This document shows, one piece after another, positions 1 to 5,154 of a DNA stretch of 5,154 nt. How positions within the stretch are numbered: the first letter of the stretch is position 1; every line of letters starts with the position of its first letter. The notes below the pieces were generated by a model. It was not told where the DNA came from and searched no databases. It worked only from the letters and a program-made list of their open reading frames with translations. Origin of the DNA: Clostridiales bacterium. GTDB lineage: Bacteria; Bacillota; Clostridia; Lachnospirales; WQUN01. A program made the position numbers and the translations under genes. The stretch spans positions 1 to 5,154 of the forward strand of contig JAISWA010000131.1 of assembly GCA_031271275.1 (NCBI GenBank), read 5' to 3'.

Positions 1-588
1 TGGTACCGCAACCGGGGGTATGACTTCACCATCACCAACAGCACGCAGTTTGACCAGGCGTTTACCTACGGCAGGAATATTTTCGCCGACATTTCCCTGG
101 TCGTGGACGAAATTTTCAATACCTACATCACCAAACCCGGCATAAGGCAGCCGCTGTTCACGCAATACTGCGACGGGAAAAAATCCCAGTGCCCGGGCTG
201 GATGACGCAGTGGGGCAGCAAGGCGTTGGGCGACCAGGGGTATACGGCGATGGACATTTTGAAAAATTATTACGGATGGGACATATACCTTACCGAGGCG
301 GAGCAGGTGGAAGGCGTGCCAAGCTCTTTCGGGGGGAAGTCGCTGCAGGTGGGCTCCACGGGCGCGGCGGTGCGAACCATACAGGAACAGTTGAACGCCA
401 TTACCAACAATTTCCCCGCGCTTAAAAAAGTGGCGGTTGACGGGGCGTATGGGCAGAGCACACTAAACGCGGTGGAAAAATTCCAGAGCGTGTTCAAGCT
501 GCCCGCCACGGGAATGGTGGATAAGGCGACCTGGTATAAAATCAGCGAAATTTACGTGGCGGTGACGGAACTGGCGGCGGGGACGTGA
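1..588 (+). CDS. C-terminal part of a SpoIID-like protein with a peptidoglycan-binding domain (start outside window)
   Basis: The reading frame is open from base 1 and closes with TGA at 586-588, giving 195 residues; the true start lies upstream. The segment YCDGKKSQCPGWMTQWGS (from about base 166) followed by a GY..MDILKNYYG stretch resembles the closing motif of SpoIID/LytB-type domains (xGxxxQxG..lA..Gy.y.eIL.yYYg). After a linker, roughly bases 340-540 encode a PG_binding_1-like repeat: LQVGSTGAAVRTIQEQLN, then VDGAYGQSTLNAVEKFQ and a closing TGMVDKATWYKI. Known family members act on or bind cell-wall peptidoglycan, and this architecture is widespread in Clostridia. No catalytic residues can be judged because the N-terminal part is missing. 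A GTG at 103 is in frame but lies inside the conserved region, so it is not the start. The next gene converges from the other strand 58 bases away, with no obvious T-tracted terminator between. Exact substrate and a role in sporulation are inference. Confidence 0.85.
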   Translation, partial: WYRNRGYDFTITNSTQFDQAFTYGRNIFADISLVVDEIFNTYITKPGIRQPLFTQYCDGKKSQCPGWMTQWGSKALGDQGYTAMDILKNYYGWDIYLTEAEQVEGVPSSFGGKSLQVGSTGAAVRTIQEQLNAITNNFPALKKVAVDGAYGQSTLNAVEKFQSVFKLPATGMVDKATWYKISEIYVAVTELAAGT

Positions 589-646
589 CGCGGCTGCCGT
601 TCGCGAAAATGCTTCGTCGCTGCGCGCCTCTTGACAGCGGCATCCG

Positions 647-856
647 TCAGGCAAACATTCGTTCCCGGATGCTCAAGACTTTTTCAAGGGGAGTATCCGT
701 TCCCTCTGCGACAAATTCGGCAGTTATGCCTTTGGAGAGCATTTTTTCAATTAATCGCATTTCACCCTGTTCGAAACCTTCCTCCCGACCGTCTTCCCAA
801 CCTTCTTCCCGCGCTACTTCCTTTGCGCGGTTTTCGTCGTAAATCAATGTAAACAT
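647..856 (-). CDS. Possible internally initiated C-terminal small protein (RpnS-like) within the rpn gene
   Basis: Met222 of the nuclease is an ATG (854-856, minus strand) preceded by GAGGTGA (862-868), a seven-base perfect complement to the 16S anti-Shine-Dalgarno, with five bases between. This is a better site than that of the full-length gene, which starts with TTG. Initiation here would give a 69-residue, in-frame product containing the EGxxxG repeat and the C-terminal helix but no nuclease core. Intragenic start sites producing small C-terminal proteins that inhibit the full-length toxin have been described for E. coli Rpn proteins. Whether this clostridial homologue does the same is inference. 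The caveat is that the SD-like bases also encode conserved residues (DEV before the Met), so the match may be a by-product of protein constraint. Confidence 0.35.
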   Translation of the reverse strand: MFTLIYDENRAKEVAREEGWEDGREEGFEQGEMRLIEKMLSKGITAEFVAEGTDTPLEKVLSIRERMFA

Positions 857-1519
857 TCCGTTCACCTCGTCCCGGTATTTGTTCAGAAATTCTGTTAATA
901 TGCCTTCGTTTATGCATTGCTCCACCGCGGATTTAACTGCGTCGGCGCGAGTTACGCCTTCCGCTGTTAGACGGCGGACTTTTTCCACGAACGCCGCGTA
1001 GCCGTTGAGGTCGGCGTTCTTATGTATTATAGCCGAATTTGCGCCGAAATTGATATTGATTACGTTAACCATTAACTCAAGATTGGGCTTTTCATTTTCA
1101 GCCATATCGGCGAACGCGTCGGATAATTTCAAAATTCCGGTTGCGGGATAGGGCTTTGCGCCGTTGTAGAGCATGTAAAATTCCGGTTTTGGCAGCCTTA
1201 TCATTTTTTCTTTATACAACGCGTCGCCCATTTTAAAATAAATCTCGTAAAACAGTAAGATATACTGCAGCGAGCGCAAGGGCATATTGGGGTTAAGCGT
1301 GGACTGATGCTCGATTATCACCACCAACGTATCATTGATGATAAACGCGAGGTCGTTACGCAGCTTTGACAGGAATACGTTTTTAAGGGTCTTCATTTCG
1401 ATTTTAGTATCGCTGCCGAAAACTTTGCCCGTAATATCGCCGTATAATTGCAGCGCCTTTTCCGGCTGTTTGAACAGCGCCCGGATGAAGCTGTCTTTAT
1501 ATTCCTTATTTGCGTCCAA
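647..1519 (-). CDS. Rpn family recombination-promoting nuclease / putative transposase (PD-(D/E)XK)
   Basis: This 290-residue protein matches the Rpn/PDDEXK_2 family as it occurs in Clostridia. Its core has the order KDSFIRALF near the start, RNDLAFIIND (D56), VVIIEHQS (E70, Q72), NPNMPLRSLQYILLFYE (about 78-92) and PEFYMLYNG (112-120); D56, E70 and Q72 are the expected PD-(D/E)XK metal and catalytic residues, so the nuclease core looks intact. Family members are DNA endonucleases that promote RecA-independent recombination, and some act in phage defence. Residues 240-253 are a charged EGxxxG repeat, then a short helical tail. The start is TTG at 1517-1519: an in-frame TGA lies two codons upstream, and GGTGAG (1522-1527) is well placed when aligned to the 16S tail. 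The gene is more AT-rich than its neighbours, consistent with horizontal transfer. No partner gene is adjacent on the same strand. Family assignment is firm; biological role is inferred. Confidence 0.9.
   Translation of the reverse strand: MDANKEYKDSFIRALFKQPEKALQLYGDITGKVFGSDTKIEMKTLKNVFLSKLRNDLAFIINDTLVVIIEHQSTLNPNMPLRSLQYILLFYEIYFKMGDALYKEKMIRLPKPEFYMLYNGAKPYPATGILKLSDAFADMAENEKPNLELMVNVININFGANSAIIHKNADLNGYAAFVEKVRRLTAEGVTRADAVKSAVEQCINEGILTEFLNKYRDEVNGMFTLIYDENRAKEVAREEGWEDGREEGFEQGEMRLIEKMLSKGITAEFVAEGTDTPLEKVLSIRERMFA
775..810. repeat. Three tandem 12-bp repeats inside the rpn 3' part
   Basis: Three consecutive 12-base units (AACCTTCCTCCC, GACCGTCTTCCC, AACCTTCTTCCC at 775-786, 787-798 and 799-810) differ by only a few bases, and a degenerate fourth follows at 811-822. 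On the coding (minus) strand they give a tetrapeptide-like G-W/R/F-E-x series (GWED, GREE, GFEQ). Rpn-family genes commonly carry such repeats between core and C-terminal tail, and the copy number can vary in steps of four residues without breaking the frame. Confidence 0.75.
862..868 (-). promoter_or_regulatory. Internal Shine-Dalgarno inside rpn
   Basis: The minus strand reads GAGGTGA, then ACGGA, then ATG. The motif and spacing are what a strong Firmicutes ribosome binding site looks like, yet it lies about 650 bases inside an open gene. It decides the candidate 69-residue product described for 647-856. Confidence 0.4.
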
Positions 1520-1547
1520 AACTCACCGCCCGCGAAATGTTTTTTCG

Positions 1548-1556
1548 ATTATAGCA
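1548..1556 (-). promoter_or_regulatory. Extended -10 promoter of the rpn gene
   Basis: The minus strand carries TGCTATAAT, a perfect TATAAT with the TGn extension, about 29 bases upstream of the TTG start. No good -35 hexamer is seen at 16-18 bases (TTTTAT is the best), as is common for extended -10 promoters. Transcription would start near 1541 and give a leader of roughly 20 bases containing the GGTGAG ribosome binding site at 1522-1527. Confidence 0.55.
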
Positions 1557-1960
1557 AAGTTAAATTGGAAATAAAACGGACTGCGCATTCCGTTGCTTTG
1601 GAATACACCGCCCGTATGGTTTCCTCAGACACTCGGAAAGTTATCCGTGTGAGCGGTAATACCCTCCCCATACCACGCAGCTTTTTAAGCGGCGCGTATC
1701 GCAAAAATACGAATTTTCCTTCCTTTTAAAAAATAGCGGTTGCTATGCAATGAGTTTTCAATTTCTTCGCGTCAATTGTGTTAGGTTATTCATAATCGCC
1801 TTATTCATTGCTGTATTTTACATATACAATTTCAAATTCCAATAATTAGATGCCGTATCAATTTTATTTTAATATTTTTTTTGAACATTTTTCCGCGACA
1901 ACTGTTTCCAAACCGTCGCCGGTCAGCGCAAGGGATGATTCCAAACTTGAAGCCCTCCCC
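1557..1960. other. Intergenic stretch without a convincing gene
   Basis: No open frame here has a ribosome binding site or recognisable protein. The stretch 1730-1890 is strongly AT-rich compared with the GC-rich genes on both sides. A TACAAT at 1825-1830 could be a -10 box on the plus strand, but the matching -35 (TATTCA) is poor. The open frame from 1850 (69 codons) has no Shine-Dalgarno and runs straight into the palindrome described for 1963-2068, so it is taken as non-coding. The stretch may be leftover accessory DNA associated with the rpn gene. Confidence 0.5.
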
Positions 1961-1962
1961 TT

Positions 1963-2068
1963 CCTTTGCTCGCACCCCAAGCGAAGGAACAATTCTGTGA
2001 ACGATTTACGCAGGAGGCTCGCGGTCTTCGAGCCGACGGAGTTTAGTGAACAGAATTAGTTCCTTTGC
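1963..2068. repeat. Large nested inverted repeat with alternative pairings (structured RNA, REP-like or MITE-like element)
   Basis: Bases 1981-1997 (GCGAAGGAACAATTCTG) pair with 2051-2068 over 17 base pairs with one bulged A (2058) and one G-T pair. Inside, GGCTCG (2016-2021) and CGAGCC (2029-2034) form a second six-pair stem with a seven-base loop. The left outer arm can also pair with the preceding segment: AGCGAAGG (1980-1987) with CCTTTGCT (1963-1970). The nine-mer TTCCTTTGC occurs identically at 1961-1969 and 2060-2068, so the two pairings exclude each other. The element ends shortly before an A-run (2081-2088) and sits about 75 bases upstream of the fabH promoter. It matches no riboswitch or RNA gene that I recognise. 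It could be a repetitive palindromic element, a relic of an insertion sequence end, or part of a small RNA or attenuator. Confidence 0.6.
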
Positions 2069-2142
2069 GATGAGAGACGCAAAAAAAAGACGCGCGGTCG
2101 GGGGTTTTCACGCGTTTGGCGCGGGCACGGTCCCCAAAAAGC

Positions 2143-2174
2143 TTGACACAAAAAAATGTGTTAGCTACTATACT
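2143..2174 (+). promoter_or_regulatory. Candidate promoter of the fatty acid synthesis operon
   Basis: A perfect -35 box TTGACA lies at 2143-2148. Two -10 candidates overlap: TACTAT at 2166-2171 with the ideal 17-base spacer (four of six matches), and TATACT at 2169-2174 (five of six) with a long 20-base spacer. Transcription would start near 2178-2181, giving a leader of about 55 bases before fabH. The spacer contains an A-tract. No other promoter is visible between here and fabD, so this site probably drives the whole operon. Confidence 0.6.
2146..2161. promoter_or_regulatory. Inverted repeat within the fabH promoter (possible operator)
   Basis: ACACA (2146-2150) and TGTGT (2157-2161) are perfect five-base arms around six A residues. 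They overlap the end of the -35 box and the promoter spacer, where a bound repressor would block RNA polymerase. The arms do not match the FapR or FabT operators as I know them, and such a short AT-rich repeat can arise by chance. Confidence 0.25.
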
Positions 2175-2205
2175 GCGAGCGCAAAAGGCGTTCGCTTTTT
2201 CTTTT
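2175..2205 (+). terminator. Intrinsic-terminator-like hairpin in the fabH leader
   Basis: GCGAGCGC (2175-2182) pairs with GCGTTCGC (2188-2195) over eight base pairs including one G-T, around an AAAAG loop, and is followed directly by TTTTTCTTTT (2196-2205). This is the form of a Rho-independent terminator on the plus strand. It begins a few bases upstream of the predicted fabH transcription start, so RNA started further upstream would carry the complete stem, while RNA from the fabH promoter would lack the first few bases and keep only about five weak pairs. Confidence 0.6.
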
Positions 2206-2234
2206 CCTTACATTAAACGACTGAAGGACTTCTC

Positions 2235-3191
2235 ATGAGCCTGAAAATTATCGGAACCGGGAAGGCATTGCCGGAAAGAACCGTCACCAACGACGAGTTG
2301 GCGGGCATGGTGGATACCAACGACGAGTGGATTATTTCCAAGACGGGCATTAAAGAGCGCAGGGTCTGCACATGGGAAACCGCCGCGAGCCTTGCGGAAC
2401 AGGCGGGGCGGCGCGCCGTGGAACGGGCCGGGCTTGCGCTAAGCGAAATCGACATGCTTATCTGCGCCACCGTCAGCGGCGACTATGTCACCCCCTCGCT
2501 AGCGTGCTGCGTGTTGGAGCGGTTGGGCGTTTCCTGCCCGGCTTTTGACATAAGCGCGGCGTGCCCGGGGTTTGTGTACGCGTTGGACGCGGCGGACGCG
2601 TATATCACCTCCGGCAAGGCGAAAAATATTCTGATTGTGGCGGCGGAACGGATGAGCCGCAACTTAGACTGGAACGACCGCGCCACCTGCATTTTAATGG
2701 GCGACGGCGCGGGCGCCTGCGTGGTGACGGCGGGGAACGCCCTAAAATATTCCCGGCTGTGGGCGGCGGGCGAAGCGGGAATGCTTTACGTGGATTCCGG
2801 CACGGGCAACAGCCCCTTCGCGGACGCGCCTTCCCCCCGGGGCTATATACACATGCAGGGGCAGCAGGTTTTCAAATTCGCGGTGCGCGCCGTGGAGTCC
2901 GAAATACGCCTCGCGTTGGAAAAGCTGAACATGAACGCGGAAGCCGTGGATTATTTCGTCCTTCATCAGGCAAACAAGCGCATTATAGACAGCGCCCGCT
3001 TGAAGCTGAAACAACCCGAGGCAAAATTCCCGGTCAATATCGACCGGTACGGGAACCTTTCCGCCGCGTCCATCCCGGTGCTGTTGGATGAAATGTTGGC
3101 GGAGGGGAAAATCGCCCCGGGAACGGCGCTCGTACTGATGGCCTTCGGCGGCGGGCCCACCGCAGGCATATCCGTGCTCGTCTGGGAATAA
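2235..3191 (+). CDS. fabH: beta-Ketoacyl-ACP synthase III (FabH)
   Basis: FabH starts fatty acid synthesis in the cytoplasm by condensing an acyl-CoA primer with malonyl-ACP to a 3-ketoacyl-ACP. The 318-residue length is normal for the family. The catalytic triad is present: Cys110 in SAACPGF, His244 in LHQAN and Asn274 in GNLSAASIP. Other hallmarks are TNDEWI..KTGIKERR (28-43), DRATCILMGDGAG (148-160) and the GGG loop near the C-terminus (305-307). That loop reads FGGGPTAG where most homologues have FGGG.TWG, a mild departure near the active site. The ATG is preceded by GAAGGA (2223-2228) with a six-base spacer, and the protein begins directly with the family's usual strand (KIIGTGKALPE), supporting this start. 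It is the first gene of the fab operon and lies 31 bases upstream of acpP. Whether it prefers acetyl-CoA or branched primers cannot be told from the sequence. Confidence 0.97.
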   Translation: MSLKIIGTGKALPERTVTNDELAGMVDTNDEWIISKTGIKERRVCTWETAASLAEQAGRRAVERAGLALSEIDMLICATVSGDYVTPSLACCVLERLGVSCPAFDISAACPGFVYALDAADAYITSGKAKNILIVAAERMSRNLDWNDRATCILMGDGAGACVVTAGNALKYSRLWAAGEAGMLYVDSGTGNSPFADAPSPRGYIHMQGQQVFKFAVRAVESEIRLALEKLNMNAEAVDYFVLHQANKRIIDSARLKLKQPEAKFPVNIDRYGNLSAASIPVLLDEMLAEGKIAPGTALVLMAFGGGPTAGISVLVWE

Positions 3192-3222
3192 GGAATAAAA
3201 AATAAAAACGGGAGGTATTACG

Positions 3223-3444
3223 ATGCTTGAAAAAATTGCGCAAATCCTGCGGGATTATAAGTCGGACGACAGCTTGGAAGTGACGGAGAGCACCACCTTT
3301 GAGGCAATCGGGTTGGATTCCCTCGACATGGTGGAACTGGTAATGGAACTGGAAGACCAACTGGAAGTCAAAATCGAAATGGACAATTCCGTCAAAGACA
3401 TTGCCGGGCTGATTAAGTTGGTGGAAAATTCCCCCAAAAGCTAA
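3223..3444 (+). CDS. acpP: Acyl carrier protein
   Basis: This small acidic protein of 73 residues carries the growing acyl chain on a 4'-phosphopantetheine arm. The attachment site is Ser33 in GLDSLDMVELVMELED (30-45), the canonical DSL motif at the start of helix II. The N-terminal helix (EKIAQILRDYK) and the C-terminal VKDIAGLIKLVE helix fit the four-helix fold, and the length is typical. A strong GGAGGT (3211-3216) lies six bases before the ATG, which suits a protein needed in large amounts. The gap to fabH is AT-rich with no terminator, and fabK begins 15 bases after the stop, so the genes are co-transcribed. Partners visible here are FabD, FabH and FabK. A holo-ACP synthase to modify it is not in the window. 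Confidence 0.97.
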   Translation: MLEKIAQILRDYKSDDSLEVTESTTFEAIGLDSLDMVELVMELEDQLEVKIEMDNSVKDIAGLIKLVENSPKS

Positions 3445-3459
3445 GGGGTTGAGGTAACT

Positions 3460-4407
3460 ATGATCAAAACGAAACTGTGCGAACTGCTTAACATCGAATA
3501 CCCCGTTTTTCAGGGCGGCATGGCGTGGGTTTCCGACGCGTATCTGGCGGCGGCGGTTTCCGAAGCCGGGGGGCTTGGCATCATCGCGGCGGGCAACGCC
3601 CCGGCGGATTATGTGCGCGGGCAAATCCAAAAGGCGCGGGAATTAACGGACAGGCAAATCGGCGTCAACATTATGCTCATGAGCCCCTACGCGGACGAAG
3701 TGGCGGAAGCCCTCGCCGACGAAAAGGTAAGCCTTGTGGTGACCGGGGCGGGCAACCCTTCCCGGTACATGGCGCGTTGGCTGTCCGCCGGCGCGAAGGT
3801 GATACCCGTGGTGGCTTCCTCCGCGCTTGCGAGGATGATGGAACGTTCCGGCGCGTCGGCGGTAATCGCCGAGGGCGGGGAAAGCGGCGGGCATATTGGC
3901 GAGCTGACCACCATGGCGTTGGTTCCGCAGGTGTGCGACGCGGTTACCCTCCCCGTGATTGCCGCGGGGGGCATCGCGGACGGCAGGGGCGTCGCGGCGG
4001 CGCTTATGTTGGGGGCCTGCGGCGTTCAGGCGGGTACGCGCTTTTTGGTGGCGAAAGAATGTACGGTGCATCAGAATTATAAAGATATGGTCTTAAAGGC
4101 GAAAGACATCGACACCATCGCCACCGGCAAACGGTTGGGGCATCCGGTGCGCGCCCTTAAAAACCCCTTCTCGCGGGAATTTTTCGCCAAGGAATACGAC
4201 AGTTCCGTCAGCAATGAGGAACTGGAGCGCTTCGGCGTGGGGGCGCTGCGGCTCGCGGCGGTGGAAGGGGACATACGCAACGGCTCCTTCCTCGCGGGGC
4301 AGGTCTCCGGCATGGTGAAGCGGGAGCAAACCGCGAAGGAAATTATTGAGGAAATGTTCGCCCAGGCGGAAAATATACTGAACGGAGCGGCGCAATGGGT
4401 AAGATAG
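3460..4407 (+). CDS. fabK: Enoyl-ACP reductase II, FMN-dependent (FabK)
   Basis: FabK reduces trans-2-enoyl-ACP with NAD(P)H through an FMN cofactor, the last step of each elongation cycle. It replaces FabI in streptococci and many clostridia, and is insensitive to triclosan. The 315 residues form a nitronate-monooxygenase-like TIM barrel. Visible motifs are PVFQGGMAWV (15-24), GVNIML (68-73), EGGESGGHIG (138-147) containing the catalytic His145, AAGGIADGRG (168-177) and GVQAGTRFL (188-196), the last two binding the FMN phosphate. Nitronate monooxygenase (2-nitropropane dioxygenase) shares the fold, but the EGGESGGHIG motif and the position between acpP and fabD make FabK the better call. A GAGGT (3451-3455) precedes the ATG by four bases. 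The last 13 bases overlap the start of fabD, indicating translational coupling. Confidence 0.95.
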   Translation: MIKTKLCELLNIEYPVFQGGMAWVSDAYLAAAVSEAGGLGIIAAGNAPADYVRGQIQKARELTDRQIGVNIMLMSPYADEVAEALADEKVSLVVTGAGNPSRYMARWLSAGAKVIPVVASSALARMMERSGASAVIAEGGESGGHIGELTTMALVPQVCDAVTLPVIAAGGIADGRGVAAALMLGACGVQAGTRFLVAKECTVHQNYKDMVLKAKDIDTIATGKRLGHPVRALKNPFSREFFAKEYDSSVSNEELERFGVGALRLAAVEGDIRNGSFLAGQVSGMVKREQTAKEIIEEMFAQAENILNGAAQWVR

Positions 4408-5154
4408 CCTTTGTTTTCCCCGGTCAGGGCGCGCAGGCCGTGGGCATGGGCTTGGCGCTGTATGAAAAATACCCGTCGGCGCGGGCGGTCTTTGACAGGG
4501 CGGGCGAAGCCGTAAAAAAGCTGTGCTTCGAAGGGTCGCAGGCGGATTTGGATATTACCGTCAACGCGCAGCCCTGTTTGTTCACCGTGGACTTGGCGTG
4601 CGCCGCCGCGCTTAACGAGCGCGGGGTTTACGCGGCGGGCGCGGCGGGTTTTTCCCTGGGGGAAATCCCGGCGCTTGCCCATTGCGGGCTGCTGAACGCG
4701 GAACAGGCGTTTGACCTGGTCGCTTTCCGGGGGGAAATTATGCAGGACTGCGCCGCGCGAAACCCCGGCGGCATGTTGGCGGTCATGGGGCTTGACGCGG
4801 CGGCGGTTATGGAAATCTGCGGCGAAACGCGCGGCGCTTACCCCGCCAATTTTAACAGCGAAAAGCAAACGGTGGTCGCCTTCGGGGAGCAAAGTTTTGA
4901 CGCATTAAAGGAAGCGGTAAGCGCCCGGGGCGGCAAGGCCATACGGCTCGCCACCAGCGGCGCGTTCCACTGCCCGTTTATGGACGGCGCGGCGGCGGGC
5001 ATGGCGGATTACGCCGCAAACCTGCCTTTCGGCGCAATGAAAACCCCGCTTTACGCCAACGCCACGGCGCGGGTGTACGAAAACCCGGCGGCGCTTGTGG
5101 CGCGTCAAATCAACAGCCCGGTGCTTTGGCGGGAGACTATTGAAAACATGGTCG
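4395..5154 (+). CDS. fabD: Malonyl-CoA:ACP transacylase (FabD), 3' end outside window
   Basis: FabD moves malonyl from CoA to the arm of ACP, supplying the extender unit for FabH and the elongation synthases. Translation from ATG 4395 stays open to the window edge for 253 codons; the usual length is about 310, so some 55 residues are missing. Motifs: FVFPGQGAQ (6-14), the nucleophile elbow GFSLGE with Ser87 (85-90), Arg112 in FRGEIMQ, NFNSEKQ (152-158) and the catalytic His192 in SGAFHCPFM. The elbow has Phe where E. coli has His (GHSLGE); this position varies in Firmicutes, so activity is not in doubt. The start overlaps fabK by 13 bases in another frame, and GGAG (4384-4387) sits seven bases upstream, inside fabK. 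By analogy with related operons, fabG and fabF may follow. Confidence 0.95.
   Translation, partial: MGKIAFVFPGQGAQAVGMGLALYEKYPSARAVFDRAGEAVKKLCFEGSQADLDITVNAQPCLFTVDLACAAALNERGVYAAGAAGFSLGEIPALAHCGLLNAEQAFDLVAFRGEIMQDCAARNPGGMLAVMGLDAAAVMEICGETRGAYPANFNSEKQTVVAFGEQSFDALKEAVSARGGKAIRLATSGAFHCPFMDGAAAGMADYAANLPFGAMKTPLYANATARVYENPAALVARQINSPVLWRETIENMV

Noticed and set aside
589..646. A bidirectional terminator between the convergent genes
   Set aside because: Only a short palindrome (CGGCTGCCG) is present, with no T-tract on either strand.
1448..1729. A 93-codon plus-strand open frame overlapping the 5' end of rpn
   Set aside because: It runs antisense to a clear gene and over its promoter, has no ribosome binding site, and the translation resembles no known family.
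1850..2059. A 69-codon plus-strand open frame in the intergenic region
   Set aside because: No Shine-Dalgarno before the ATG, no recognisable motif, and its second half is made of the palindromic element, whose base pairing rather than coding explains the sequence.
2081..2142. A minus-strand terminator using the A-run at 2081-2088 (T-run on the minus strand)
   Set aside because: The best stem is only about five pairs with a 16-base loop, and no minus-strand gene ends there.
2161..2176. A FapR-like operator (TTAGCTACTATACTGC) at the fabH promoter
   Set aside because: Only the left half resembles the TTAGTAC arm of the FapR palindrome; the right arm does not complete it, and no fapR gene is present.
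4077..4892. A 271-codon minus-strand open frame across fabK and fabD
   Set aside because: It is a shadow of two strongly conserved plus-strand genes with high GC; its translation is arginine-rich and lacks any domain.
1..5154. CRISPR arrays, tRNA or rRNA genes
   Set aside because: No regularly spaced repeats, cloverleaf or rRNA-like segments were seen in reading both strands.

Overview
The window looks like chromosome from a low-branching Gram-positive (Firmicutes), most likely a GC-rich member of the class Clostridia. The main reasons are a SpoIID-like/peptidoglycan-binding protein of a type common in Clostridia, strong GGAGG-type ribosome binding sites, an FMN-dependent FabK as the enoyl reductase, and the gene order fabH-acpP-fabK-fabD. 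No genus can be named from the sequence alone.

Layout. (1) 1-588, plus strand: the 3' end of a cell-wall protein whose start lies outside the window, with a SpoIID/LytB-like C-terminal motif followed by a PG_binding_1 domain. (2) 647-1519, minus strand, convergent with it: an Rpn-family PD-(D/E)XK nuclease ('recombination-promoting nuclease/putative transposase') with a TTG start, its own extended -10 promoter and a short-repeat C-terminal tail. A near-perfect Shine-Dalgarno and ATG inside the gene (862-868 and 854-856) could produce a separate 69-residue C-terminal protein. (3) 1520-2234: about 700 bases with no convincing gene. It is AT-rich in its first half, then holds a large nested inverted repeat with two mutually exclusive pairings (1963-2068), and ends in a consensus-like promoter and a terminator-shaped hairpin just before fabH. 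(4) 2235-5154, plus strand: fabH, acpP, fabK and the first 253 codons of fabD, tightly spaced or overlapping, the front of a type II fatty acid synthesis operon that continues past the right edge.

How the genes work together. FabD loads malonyl groups from CoA onto the phosphopantetheine arm of AcpP. FabH condenses a short acyl-CoA with malonyl-ACP to start the chain, and FabK performs the last reduction of each elongation cycle using FMN. The other cycle enzymes (FabG, FabF, FabZ, acetyl-CoA carboxylase) would be expected downstream but are not visible. The rpn gene and the AT-rich spacer appear unrelated to lipid synthesis and look like accessory DNA lying between two GC-rich housekeeping blocks.

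The most noteworthy signals are the possible gene-within-gene in rpn, the structured palindrome upstream of fabH, and a terminator hairpin whose left arm overlaps the predicted fabH transcription start, so that it could stop read-through from upstream while sparing fabH's own transcript.
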